Of a DNA stretch of 64,000 nucleotides, positions 8,265 to 16,361 are shown piece after piece (the first letter of the stretch is position 1; every line of letters starts with the position of its first letter). The position numbers and the translations under genes are program-made. Source of the stretch: Neolewinella maritima (lineage in GTDB: Bacteria; Bacteroidota; Bacteroidia; Chitinophagales; Saprospiraceae); assembly GCF_923081025.1 (NCBI RefSeq), contig NZ_CAKLPZ010000001.1, positions 620,001 to 684,000 of the forward strand, in the 5' to 3' direction. The notes under the pieces are model-generated. The model ran no database searches, was not told the origin of the DNA, and was given only the letters and a program-made list of their open reading frames with translations.

Positions 8265-9765
8265 CGGCCACAGTATCCGCTACAGCGTGCTGTTGCCGCC
8301 CCTGCTGCCCCTCGTACTCTGTGCCGCACTCGCACTCTACGATCCCGTGCTTCTGATCGGCTATGCGCAGGCGGCGAGCGACTGGATCTTACTGCGCTTC
8401 GACTGGCTATTCTCCTGGTCGTGTAGCGCGTTCCTGCTTCTGTTGCTGGTGGTGTACCTAAGTCCGCTGGGCCGTACGGTCATCGGTGGAGCGGGCGCGC
8501 AGCGGTTGCTATCGCCCTGGCGGTGGTTCGCCATTACAGCCTGTACGACCATCGCCACCGGTATTCTCTTCTGGGGGATCGCCGAACCGATCTACCACGT
8601 AAGCGCACCGCCGCCGGCGGGGGTGGGGGAGCCAGCCGTCTTTGCCCTGTCGACCATGCTGCTGCACTGGACGCTGACGCCCTACGCCATCTACACGGTT
8701 GGGGGGCTGCTCTTCGCGCTGGGCTTCTACAACCGCCGGCAGCCCTTCACGCTGAGTACCCTGCTGGTGCCCCTATTGGGCGAGCGGGTCCATCGCCGCG
8801 GCGGTGCGGCCATCGATGCCATTTGCCTGTTTGCCCTGGTAGCGGGTATGGCGGCATCACTCGGGGCGGGCAGTCTAGCCCTACAGGGCGGCCTGGCGGG
8901 CGTTTTGGGCGCGGACGCCGGTGCGACGCCTCTCCAACTGGCGGTACTGATCGGAGCCGTCGTATTGGCATTCAGCGTATCGGCGGCCACGGGACTGCAG
9001 CGCGGCATTCGCATGCTCTCCAATATTAATATTATCGGGTTCATCCTGCTGGCGCTCTTCGTGCTGGCTGCCGGCCCGGTGCTGGATACCCTGCGCTTGG
9101 CCGGGTACGCGGCGGTAGACTTTATGACCACCTTTATCCCCCGTAATCTGGGACTAGATCCGGGCATCCCCAGCGACTGGAGCCACGCCTGGACAAGCTT
9201 CTACTGGGCGAATTGGTACGCCTGGGCGCCCATCACGGCACTCTTCCTGGGGCGGCTCGGGCGGGGCTATAGCGTGCGTCAATTCATCGCGGTGAACCTG
9301 CTGGCCACCGCTGCATTTGCCGCCTGCTGGATGGTGGCCTTCGGGGGTACGGCCCTGGTGCTGGACGGGCAGTCGGGCGGATTGCTCTCTACTACCCTAG
9401 CTACCGCGGGACCGGAGGCAGTTGCCTATGTGCTGCTCGGGGAGTTGCCGGGCGTACGTATTGCGGCAGCGGTGTTTTTGCTGCTCCTGTTCCTCTCCTA
9501 CGTCACGGCGGCGGATTCCAATGTATCGGCGATGAGTGCCCTATGTGTACGGGGGATCGGTCCGGACTCCGCCGAGGCCCCGGTGGGGGTGAAGCTCCTG
9601 TGGGGCGTAGTGATCGGTACGACCTCCTGGGTGCTGGTCTCCTTCGCGGGTCTGGACGGTATCCGATTGATCTCTACCCTGGGGGGCTTTCCGGCAATGT
9701 TGCTCTTCCTACTGGGTGCCGTGGGGCTGGGCCGGCTGGTGTACAGGAGCTACGGGGCGGAGTAA
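8254..9765 (+). CDS. BCCT family transporter (betaine/choline/carnitine type)
   Basis: About 503 residues with twelve hydrophobic segments. The stretch WTSFYWANWYAWAPITAL near residue 310 is the BCCT signature around membrane segment 8, followed by FLGRLGRGYSVRQF. The segment LQRGIRMLSNINI near 250 is the usual motif before segment 7. BCCT carriers import glycine betaine, choline or carnitine with Na+ or H+, mainly for osmoprotection. GTG 8254 overlaps the dipeptidase gene by 11 bases; GTG 8236 and GTG 8287 are alternatives. Together with the CHT1-like symporter at 5898-7481 it suggests quaternary-amine uptake. Confidence 0.88.
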   Translation: MRTSGHSIRYSVLLPPLLPLVLCAALALYDPVLLIGYAQAASDWILLRFDWLFSWSCSAFLLLLLVVYLSPLGRTVIGGAGAQRLLSPWRWFAITACTTIATGILFWGIAEPIYHVSAPPPAGVGEPAVFALSTMLLHWTLTPYAIYTVGGLLFALGFYNRRQPFTLSTLLVPLLGERVHRRGGAAIDAICLFALVAGMAASLGAGSLALQGGLAGVLGADAGATPLQLAVLIGAVVLAFSVSAATGLQRGIRMLSNINIIGFILLALFVLAAGPVLDTLRLAGYAAVDFMTTFIPRNLGLDPGIPSDWSHAWTSFYWANWYAWAPITALFLGRLGRGYSVRQFIAVNLLATAAFAACWMVAFGGTALVLDGQSGGLLSTTLATAGPEAVAYVLLGELPGVRIAAAVFLLLLFLSYVTAADSNVSAMSALCVRGIGPDSAEAPVGVKLLWGVVIGTTSWVLVSFAGLDGIRLISTLGGFPAMLLFLLGAVGLGRLVYRSYGAE

Positions 9766-9837
9766 GTACAAAGAGACCGGGCGGCTGCACAACATTCCCG
9801 TACGCAACACCTTTTTACACCACTACCACCTTACTGT

Positions 9838-10809
9838 ATGGCTACCCCCCAATTTACCTCCGACGTCGAGGCCGTTGACGCCCTGGCGCAAGCTTACCAA
9901 GATTTACGCACCGAGATCGGCCGGGTCATCGTCGGCCAGGAAGAAGTCGTCAAGACGGTGCTCATCTCCCTGTTTTCCAACGGTCACTCTTTACTAGTAG
10001 GCGTACCGGGGCTGGCGAAGACCCTGCTGGTATCCACCATCTCCGAAGTGCTCGACCTGGACTTCAAGCGGATCCAGTTTACCCCCGACCTGATGCCGAC
10101 CGATATCACCGGCTCGGAGATCCTGAACGACGAGCGGCACTTCGAATTCAATCGCGGACCGCTCTTCGCTAATATCGTCCTGGCCGATGAGATCAACCGC
10201 ACGCCCCCCAAGACCCAGGCCGCCCTGCTGGAAGCCATGCAGGAACGCTCCGTCACGGTGAGTGGTGTACGGCACCAGTTGCCCGCCCCCTTCTTCGTGC
10301 TAGCTACCCAAAACCCCATCGAGCAGGAGGGAACCTACCCCCTGCCGGAGGCTCAGCTAGACCGCTTTATGTTCAACATCCCCCTGGACTACCCCTCCTA
10401 CGAAGAGGAGCTGGCCGTAGTACGAAATACGACCGGCGTAGAACGTAGCTCCGTAAAGCACGTGCTGAGCGGTGCACAGATCTTGTACTTCCAGCAGCTG
10501 GTCCGCAAGATCCCTATCAGCGATAACGTACTGGAGTACGCCGTCAAGCTCACCGGCAAGACCCGCCCCAATACCAGCCGCGCCGGCACCAACGTCAACG
10601 AATACATCAGCTGGGGCGCCGGCCCCCGGGCCAGTCAGTACCTCGTACTGGGCGCCAAGTGCCACGCAGCCATCAGCGGCAAGTACAGTCCGGATATCGA
10701 AGACGTGCAGGCGATCGCCAAGTACGTACTGCGCCACCGCATCGTGCGCAACTACAAGGCCGAAGCCGAGGGCATCACCGAGGAGCAGGTGATCCAGGGC
10801 TTGTTCTGA
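9838..10809 (+). CDS. MoxR-family AAA+ ATPase
   Basis: A 323-residue cytoplasmic ATPase. The Walker A motif is GVPGLAKT near residues 54-61 and Walker B is LADEINR near 113-119; FVLATQNPIEQEGTYPLPEA near 155-175 contains the sensor 1 region typical of MoxR proteins. The C-terminal lid domain follows. MoxR ATPases act as chaperones that activate partner proteins, often with von Willebrand factor A domain proteins, but no such partner gene lies next to it. The next gene (SET domain) starts five bases after its stop, so they are probably cotranscribed. Confidence 0.93.
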   Translation: MATPQFTSDVEAVDALAQAYQDLRTEIGRVIVGQEEVVKTVLISLFSNGHSLLVGVPGLAKTLLVSTISEVLDLDFKRIQFTPDLMPTDITGSEILNDERHFEFNRGPLFANIVLADEINRTPPKTQAALLEAMQERSVTVSGVRHQLPAPFFVLATQNPIEQEGTYPLPEAQLDRFMFNIPLDYPSYEEELAVVRNTTGVERSSVKHVLSGAQILYFQQLVRKIPISDNVLEYAVKLTGKTRPNTSRAGTNVNEYISWGAGPRASQYLVLGAKCHAAISGKYSPDIEDVQAIAKYVLRHRIVRNYKAEAEGITEEQVIQGLF

Positions 10810-10814
10810 CCGTG

Positions 10815-11198
10815 ATGCAGCTCCCCGGACTCTACCTCCGCCCCAGTCCCCTCGGCCAGCGTGGGGTTTATACAGCCGCTGCCATCAGCGCGGGCTCCGT
10901 AGTCGAGCTGGCTCCGGTCATCGTACTGACGGCGGCAGAGCGCACGGTCATCCACGATACCCTGCTCCACGACTACTACTTCATCTGGGATGGAGACGGT
11001 GCCGCCCTGGCCCTGGGCTACGGCAGTCTCTACAATCACGGACCTGACCCTAACCTGGATTACGAGATGGATTACGATTTCGCCCAGATCCGCTTCACGG
11101 CCCTCCGCGACATTTCTGCCGGGGAAGAACTGCTCATCGACTACATGGCGGGCGATGATCGGGAGGGGCTCTGGTTTGCAGTGAACGAATCGCAATGA
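10815..11198 (+). CDS. small SET-domain protein
   Basis: A 127-residue protein consisting almost only of a SET domain. Visible family features are the N-terminal GLYLRPSPLGQRGVY, the YGSLYNHGPDPN motif around N74-H75, and the closing GEELLIDY motif at about 103-110 with the catalytic tyrosine. SET domains transfer methyl groups from S-adenosylmethionine to lysine side chains; stand-alone bacterial members exist but their substrates are mostly unknown. The start ATG lies just after the moxR stop. A hairpin at 11220-11238 follows. Confidence 0.88.
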   Translation: MQLPGLYLRPSPLGQRGVYTAAAISAGSVVELAPVIVLTAAERTVIHDTLLHDYYFIWDGDGAALALGYGSLYNHGPDPNLDYEMDYDFAQIRFTALRDISAGEELLIDYMAGDDREGLWFAVNESQ

Positions 11199-11363
11199 TC
11201 GGCTATTCCGTAGCTACAGTATTGAAAATATTTCAATATTACCATCGATAAACTACACACTTTGTATAGTTGATTCAATTCTATTGAAAATACTTGTGTA
11301 TTAAGACTCGATGATTGCATCTTTGCTATTGCAAGGACGAAGCAACGGCAGGCGTCCACATTT
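11199..11363. other. AT-rich spacer upstream of the tRNA-like gene
   Basis: This stretch is clearly AT-richer than the flanking genes. It holds a perfect hairpin, TATTGAAA (11220-11227) with TTTCAATA (11231-11238), and the same TATTGAAAATA string again near 11282. I see no coding frame. It may contain the 3' end of the SET operon and the promoter of the tRNA-like gene, but no clean -33/-7 pair was found. Confidence 0.5.
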
Positions 11364-11514
11364 TGTAGGGTGATGAAATTGGCAGCCATGCCCGCTTGTC
11401 TCGCGGGTGGGGAGGTCGGTATAAACCCAGTTCACGGCTCCGCGCGAGCGCCGCTCTTCGGAGCGTTGAATTGTGGCTAACCGCCCCGTGTAGGTTCGAC
11501 TCCTACCCCTACAG
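11364..11514 (+). tRNA. tRNA-like gene, Leu-type body, GTC anticodon loop, giant variable arm
   Basis: The 7-bp acceptor TGTAGGG (11364-11370) pairs perfectly with CCCTACA (11507-11513). D arm: ATG (11373-11375) with CAT (11387-11389) around AAATTGGCAGC, similar to leucine tRNAs. Anticodon arm: CCCGC (11391-11395), loop TTGTCTC, GCGGG (11403-11407); positions 34-36 read GTC. T arm: GTAGG, TTCGACT, CCTAC (11490-11506). G11514 is the discriminator and CCA is not encoded. The variable region (11408-11489) is 82 nt instead of 10-24 and folds as a rod: GGGGAGGT with ACCGCCCC (one A-G mismatch), CAGTTCA with TGAATTG, GCTCCG with CGGAGC. Whether it is charged, and with what, is unknown; it could be a tRNA-derived regulatory RNA. 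Confidence 0.6.
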
Positions 11515-11565
11515 CATATTCGTACCGGCTAGCGTGTGAGCGCAGTTTTGTATCATGGCTATTCC

Positions 11566-12210
11566 ATGCTACCTCAGCTCCGGTATACATCACGCTTTCG
11601 GCTGCGCCTCCGCAGACTGCGATCGCCCCTCCCCCCTACGGTGGTCGCTACTCACTGGCTGGACCGGATATTTCAGCTATTCGATCTACTGTACCTGTTC
11701 GATCTCTACGAGGTCGTTAGCAATGCCCTGTCGCCGGAGCTGCGGGGGCTCACCGCCCGGGAGTATCACATGCTTTATCCCTACTTCGGAGATAGTGTAC
11801 CGTACCACCGTGTGCGGATCGACGAGCGGGCGCACCTGGGGCCCCGCTCCTTTCGGTTTTACTACGTAAGCTTTCATACCATCAATAGCTGGGGCAGCAT
11901 ACCACTGGCTACGTTGGTACACGAGATGGTGCACGTCTGGCAGTACGAGCAGCACGGCGCGGTCTACATCCCCCGTGCACTGGTCGCTCAACATACCCGG
12001 TCGGGCTACGACTACGGTGGCCGCGCCGGATTGGCTGCCGCACGGAGTCTTGCCGACTTAAATTACGAGCAGCAGGCCGCCGCAGTCGAGGATGCCTTCC
12101 GGCTGGCCAACGGCTTACCAACCCGCTGGATGCGGGGAGCGAAAACCTCTGATTTACCCGACTTCGAACCGTTCCTAAGCGAAATTCGCTACGCCATACC
12201 CCCTAACTAG
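11566..12210 (+). CDS. putative zinc metallopeptidase (HEMVH)
   Basis: A 214-residue soluble protein of no family I can name with certainty. The segment LATLVHEMVHVWQYEQHG contains an HExxH zinc-peptidase motif at H119-E120-H123, and the following region has a second acidic helix (NYEQQAAAVEDAF) that could supply a third ligand. The layout resembles SprT-like or related short gluzincin-type proteins. It lies 50 bases downstream of the tRNA-like gene on the same strand. GTG 11536 is an alternative start that adds ten residues. Confidence 0.75.
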   Translation: MLPQLRYTSRFRLRLRRLRSPLPPTVVATHWLDRIFQLFDLLYLFDLYEVVSNALSPELRGLTAREYHMLYPYFGDSVPYHRVRIDERAHLGPRSFRFYYVSFHTINSWGSIPLATLVHEMVHVWQYEQHGAVYIPRALVAQHTRSGYDYGGRAGLAAARSLADLNYEQQAAAVEDAFRLANGLPTRWMRGAKTSDLPDFEPFLSEIRYAIPPN

Positions 12211-12284
12211 CGGTAGAAAATGGCCCCCGAATGGGTCCGGTCTGCGCTATGACACGTAGATTTACCCGTTCCTTCGCTCTCCCT

Positions 12285-13160
12285 ATGCTTTCGATTTGCG
12301 TACCAGTCTATAATTACGATGCCCGTCCGCTGGTCCACGAGCTGCTACGACAGGCGGATGAGATGAGCGAAGCGGTCGAAGTGCTGGTATACGAAGACGG
12401 TAGCGCCCCCGAGCAGCAGTGCATCAACCAAAGCCTCGCCGATCTACCCAACGTGCGGTACGTAGCCCTACCGGAGAACACCGGCCGGGCCAGTATTCGT
12501 AATCGAATGGCCAAAGACGCGCAGTATGCCATTCTCGTGATGTTGGATGTAGATGGTGAGCCCAACCCCTACCTGTTACGTAACTATATCAGCCGACCAA
12601 CCGAAGCTACCGTTGTCGTAGGTGGTAGAAGTTACACTAGTGAACCGCCGGACGACCCTGCGCTTCGTCTGCACTGGCAATACGGTCGCTATCGGGAGGC
12701 GCTTGCACCCGCGCGTTTTCGCCCGCGCCCCTACCTACACTTTCAAAGCAACAACTTTCGGGTAGATCGGCAATTCTTTCTTGATAACCCCTTCCCAGAA
12801 GTACATAGCTACGGACATGAAGATACGCTTTGGGGACAACTACTCGCTCCAGCAGGGACACGTATTGAGTATATTGACAATCCAGTATTGCATCTAGGAT
12901 TGGAACCTGAAGAGGTATTCATCGCCAAGCAACGGCAGGCGGTGCAGACGCTAAAGAGTCTGCGCAAGGCACATCCCACCCTGACGACCCGTCTGACGAC
13001 CTTCGCCGATCGCTACCCCCGCATGTCGCAATTAGCGGAGCTGCTGCCGGAAGAAATGCTGGTGCGCTACCTGATGCGGACGCGCAACCTCAAGGTGCTC
13101 GATATGCTCAAGCTGAAGTGGTGGATCACGGGGTGGGCACTCGCCATAGGCTATTCGTGA
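12285..13160 (+). CDS. family 2 glycosyltransferase
   Basis: A 291-residue GT-A fold glycosyltransferase. The N-terminus MLSICVPVYNYDARPLV is the standard first strand of GT2 enzymes, VEVLVYEDGSAPEQQ provides the nucleotide-binding Asp, and MLDVDGEPNPY carries the DxD-like metal motif near residue 88-91. A C-terminal helical part follows. Donor and acceptor are unknown. In-frame ATGs at 12231 and 12249 exist, but 12285 gives the usual family N-terminus. Its 3' end overlaps the egtD gene on the other strand by 35 bases. Confidence 0.88.
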   Translation: MLSICVPVYNYDARPLVHELLRQADEMSEAVEVLVYEDGSAPEQQCINQSLADLPNVRYVALPENTGRASIRNRMAKDAQYAILVMLDVDGEPNPYLLRNYISRPTEATVVVGGRSYTSEPPDDPALRLHWQYGRYREALAPARFRPRPYLHFQSNNFRVDRQFFLDNPFPEVHSYGHEDTLWGQLLAPAGTRIEYIDNPVLHLGLEPEEVFIAKQRQAVQTLKSLRKAHPTLTTRLTTFADRYPRMSQLAELLPEEMLVRYLMRTRNLKVLDMLKLKWWITGWALAIGYS

Positions 13161-14097
13161 ACCACTGCCGGTCATCGCTGACATGATGCAGGAAGGTGAA
13201 GCCGGCCGCGTCGGCCATCCCCTCGATTTCGCGCAGGTTGTACTTCTGACTGATCTCTACGGCGATGGGCTCCCAGGCGCGGAAGCTGAACTTCCGGTTC
13301 AGGGCCCGTAGGTGGACCTGCTGGGATTCGACGGGCAGCAGGAAGCTGCGGGCCGCGCCGGATGCCGGGTCGTAGGTCTCCCAGTGGCGCCAGCAATCCA
13401 GGGCGAAGTCGCCCTCCAGTTCCCGGTTGATGCGGGCCAGTAGATTCAGGTTGAAGGCGGCGGTGATACCACCTACGTCGTTGTAGGCAGCCAGCACTAC
13501 GCCGGGGTCTTTTTTCAGGTCAAAACCCGTAAAGAGAAGATCTCCGGGGTTGAGGAACGACCGGAGCCGCTTCAGCGTACCGACGGCCTCGGAGGGAGAG
13601 AAGTTTCCAATATTAGCCCCCGGAAACAGGACCAGACGTGGTCGGCCACCGGTAGCGGCCCCCAGCCGGTCCAGGGCTTCGAAGTAGTCCGCCTGGATGG
13701 GATTGAAGTCCAGGGTAGGCCAGCGCAGTTTGATGAGGGTGCCGAGCTCGCTCAGCGCGGTCTCGCTCAGGTCGATGGGCCGGTACGAAAACTGCACGCC
13801 TGCCGTCAGAAACTGCTCGATGAGGATCTGCGTCTTGGTGCCGTCACCGGCTCCCAGCTCGATGAGGTCGAAGGCGGGGGCGTTCAGCGCGTCCAGCAGG
13901 TTGGGTACGCACTGGCGGTAGATGCGCGATTCGGCCTCGGTCAGGTAGTATTCCGGGCACCGCATGATGTCCTTGAACAGGCGGGTGCCCTGCTCGTCGT
14001 AGAACCATTTGCTACTCAACTGGCGTACGGGCCGGGAGAGGCCGTCCAGTACGTCCTGCGCAAAAGCGTTCAGTTGAGAGGTAGGTGAAATGGTCAT
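13126..14097 (-). CDS. egtD: L-histidine N-alpha-methyltransferase
   Basis: A 323-residue SAM-dependent enzyme that trimethylates histidine to hercynine, the first step of ergothioneine synthesis. LSSKWFYDEQGTRLFKDIM and the PEYYLTEAE segment near 45-55 are EgtD hallmarks; DLIELGAGDGTKTQIL near 80-95 is the SAM-binding loop; LVLFPGANIGNFSP near 158-171 is also conserved. It follows egtB with a three-base gap, so the two are surely one operon. The 3' end overlaps the convergent glycosyltransferase gene. Confidence 0.95.
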   Translation of the reverse strand: MTISPTSQLNAFAQDVLDGLSRPVRQLSSKWFYDEQGTRLFKDIMRCPEYYLTEAESRIYRQCVPNLLDALNAPAFDLIELGAGDGTKTQILIEQFLTAGVQFSYRPIDLSETALSELGTLIKLRWPTLDFNPIQADYFEALDRLGAATGGRPRLVLFPGANIGNFSPSEAVGTLKRLRSFLNPGDLLFTGFDLKKDPGVVLAAYNDVGGITAAFNLNLLARINRELEGDFALDCWRHWETYDPASGAARSFLLPVESQQVHLRALNRKFSFRAWEPIAVEISQKYNLREIEGMADAAGFTFLHHVSDDRQWFTNSLWRVPTP

Positions 14098-14100
14098 AAC

Positions 14101-15363
14101 TTATACATCTTTAGCCAGGCGAATGCCGGTAAACTGCCAGCGCTTGTCTGGTTGGAAAAAATTACGGTACGTAGGGCGTATGTGGCGCAGTGGCGTGGCA
14201 CAGCTGCCTCCCCGCAGCACCATCTGGTTGATCATGAACTTTCCGTTGTACTCACCCAGGGCTCCGTCAGGCCGCGGATACCGCGGATACGGAAGGTACG
14301 CCGAATTTGTCCATTCCCAAACATGCCCCAGCAGCTGGTGATCCGAGGGGTCGGTCGCCACGGTCGGGTGGTAACTCTCCCGCTCCACCCAGTTGCCCCG
14401 CTGGGGGATATCCGGTGAAAAGATCTTACAGGCCACTTCCCACTCGAACTCCGTGGCCAGGCGCGCACCGGCCCAGCGGGCATAGGCATCGGCTTCGTAC
14501 CAGCCGATATGGGTGACCGGCAGGTGAGGGTCGACGGCCACCAGACCACGGTCGAGCGTGTACTGCTGCCAACCGTCTTCCGAGGGGTACCAGTACTGGG
14601 GGGCCTTCACTTCCAGCTCACGCGCCCAGGCGATCCCCTCCATCTGCCAGAACTCGAAGCGCTCGTACCCCCCGTCTTCCATAAACCGGAGATACTCCCC
14701 ATTAGTGATCAGGCGCGAACCGATGGCGAAGTCGAGCAGCAGGACGTCGTGGTGGCTCAGTTCGTTGTCCCAACAAAAAGACTGCCCGGTATGTCCGATC
14801 GCATAGCGACCGGCGGGGACGGGCAGGAAGGTCAGTTCAGCCGCGACGGCCGGCGACGGCGTGGTGCGGCGGCGATATACCGGATAGAGCGGATTGGTGC
14901 CCAGGATGTACTTGATGTCGGTAAGTAGCAACTCCTGGTGCTGCTGTTCGTGGTGTAGTCCCAACTCGGTCAAGCGTACCACCTCCGGATCTTCCTGCTC
15001 GAGCAATTCCCGCATGGCGTGGTCCACGTGTGCGCGGTAGTCCAGAATGGTGGAAAGGCCCGGTCGGGTCATGTTGCCGCGGTGGCTGCGCAGCACGCGG
15101 GGGCCCTGACTTTCGTAGTAGCTGTTAAAGAACCAGTTGAGCCGCTCGTCGAAGCGCAGGTAGTTGGTGGCGTAGTCGGCCAGGATGAAGTTTTCGAAGA
15201 ACCAGGTGGAGTGACCGAGGTGCCACTTGGGGGGGCTCACGTCGGGATGCGGCTGCACGGCATAGTCCTCGGCCTCCAGGGGGGCACAGAGGTAGACGGA
15301 CTGCTCGCGTACCCGGTCAAACTGCCTACTGATACCCGTAGGAGAATAAATACTCTGCGTCAC
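14101..15363 (-). CDS. egtB: ergothioneine synthase EgtB (iron-dependent sulfoxide synthase)
   Basis: A 420-residue enzyme joining hercynine to a sulfur donor (gamma-glutamylcysteine or cysteine). The N-terminal DinB-like half carries iron-ligand candidates in PKWHLGHSTWFFE near 45-57 and LHHEQQHQELLLTDIKY near 135-151. The C-terminal formylglycine-generating-enzyme-like half shows ARLATEFEWEVA, GHVWEWTNSAY and a terminal RPTYRNFF-RWQFTGIRLA segment. It lies between a DUF427 gene (9 bases upstream) and egtD (3 bases downstream). No separate egtC or egtE is visible in the window. Confidence 0.95.
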   Translation of the reverse strand: MTQSIYSPTGISRQFDRVREQSVYLCAPLEAEDYAVQPHPDVSPPKWHLGHSTWFFENFILADYATNYLRFDERLNWFFNSYYESQGPRVLRSHRGNMTRPGLSTILDYRAHVDHAMRELLEQEDPEVVRLTELGLHHEQQHQELLLTDIKYILGTNPLYPVYRRRTTPSPAVAAELTFLPVPAGRYAIGHTGQSFCWDNELSHHDVLLLDFAIGSRLITNGEYLRFMEDGGYERFEFWQMEGIAWARELEVKAPQYWYPSEDGWQQYTLDRGLVAVDPHLPVTHIGWYEADAYARWAGARLATEFEWEVACKIFSPDIPQRGNWVERESYHPTVATDPSDHQLLGHVWEWTNSAYLPYPRYPRPDGALGEYNGKFMINQMVLRGGSCATPLRHIRPTYRNFFQPDKRWQFTGIRLAKDV

Positions 15364-15372
15364 GCGGCTGTG

Positions 15373-15657
15373 TTATTGGTCCTGCACGGTCACCCCTTTC
15401 CAGAACGCGACGTGCCCCCGGATGTGTTCGGCCCGCGGCAGGGGATCGGCGTAGTACCAGGCGGCATCGGGATTGGACTTGCCGTCTACTTCCAGTGTAT
15501 AGTAGCGGCAGTCCCCCTTCCAGCCGCAGTAGCTGGTGGTGGCGCTGTCGCGCAGAAACTCCTGCCGGACACTATCGGCGGGAAAGTAGTGATTGCCTTC
15601 TACGACTAGCGTTTCGGGACTTTCGGCGATTACCTGGCCGTTCCAGATGGCTTTCAT
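15373..15657 (-). CDS. DUF427 domain protein, first gene of the ergothioneine operon
   Basis: A 94-residue protein matching the DUF427 family (MKAIWNGQVIAESPETLVVE, YYFP-like motif, CGWKGDCRYYTL, AAWYYADP and HIRGHVAFWKG). The biochemical role of DUF427 is not established. Its stop codon lies nine bases before egtB on the same strand, so it is probably cotranscribed with egtB and egtD; a role linked to thiol or sulfur metabolism is an inference from that position. A longer upstream frame exists, but ATG 15657 gives the usual family start and length. Confidence 0.9.
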   Translation of the reverse strand: MKAIWNGQVIAESPETLVVEGNHYFPADSVRQEFLRDSATTSYCGWKGDCRYYTLEVDGKSNPDAAWYYADPLPRAEHIRGHVAFWKGVTVQDQ

Positions 15658-15720
15658 ATGCAATAAAATGAGAGGTACTATAACTGCGCATACCGGCCGG
15701 GGGTTGGGCCCCGCTACACT

Positions 15721-15732
15721 TATCTTGCCGCC
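15721..15732 (+). promoter_or_regulatory. -7-like box abutting ATG 15733
   Basis: TATCTTGC (15721-15728), then CGCC, then the start codon. Same arrangement as upstream of 18523, 31006 (minus) and 41081. No good -33 TTTG. Confidence 0.4.
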
Positions 15733-16341
15733 ATGCAGCAGCCCGCCCTGATCATAATGGTCAAAAACCCCATCGCCGGCAAAACCAAAACCCGCCTGGC
15801 CCAGGACGTCGGGGATGAGATGGCCCTCCGGATGTACGGCATCCTTCTGGAGTACACCCGCGACCAGGCCCTGGGGCTCACCGATGTCACCCGCTACCTG
15901 CACTACTCCGATCACGTGCGGTCGGACGATGGCTGGCCCGGCGACCGCTTCATCAAGCTGGTGCAGGTAGGACCGGGACTGGGCGAGCGTATGGCTGCCG
16001 CCTTCGATCATGCCTTCGCCCGTCACCACGACCGCGTCATCATCATCGGTAGCGACTGCCCCGGCGTCACTACCGAACTACTCGACGAGGCGTTTGCCGC
16101 CCTCACGACCCACGAGGTAGTGATCGGTCCGGCCAATGACGGGGGGTACTACCTACTGGGTATGCGCCATCCGCACCCTACGCTGTTTACGGACATGAGC
16201 TGGAGCACCTCCGATGTACTGGAAGAGACACTGGCGCGGACGCAGGTGCAGGGCTTGAGTACCCACCGGCTCCCGGTCCTCTCCGATATAGATCATCTGG
16301 AAGACTGGCTGGGGTACGGCTGGGCGTTGCCGGACCTGTAG
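15733..16341 (+). CDS. DUF2064/TIGR04282-type glycosyltransferase
   Basis: A 202-residue GT-A-like protein. The N-terminus IIMVKNPIAGKTKTRLA, the middle IIIGSDCPGVT (DxD-like) near 97-107 and GPANDGGYYLLGM near 137-149 are typical of the DUF2064 family, annotated in part as TIGR04282 (arsenosugar-type glycosyltransferase). The true donor and product are unknown for most members. It diverges from the ergothioneine operon and converges on aroC. Confidence 0.88.
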   Translation: MQQPALIIMVKNPIAGKTKTRLAQDVGDEMALRMYGILLEYTRDQALGLTDVTRYLHYSDHVRSDDGWPGDRFIKLVQVGPGLGERMAAAFDHAFARHHDRVIIIGSDCPGVTTELLDEAFAALTTHEVVIGPANDGGYYLLGMRHPHPTLFTDMSWSTSDVLEETLARTQVQGLSTHRLPVLSDIDHLEDWLGYGWALPDL

Positions 16342-16361
16342 GTTGGTAAAAGGCTACCCCC

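Noticed and set aside
11364-11514. tmRNA.
   Set aside because: Too short, it has a full D arm and anticodon arm, lacks the Ala-type acceptor with G-U at position 3:70, and has no tag-coding region.
11364-11514. tRNA with a group I intron.
   Set aside because: The extra sequence lies in the variable region, not in the anticodon loop, and at 82 nt is too short; no intron core elements are seen.
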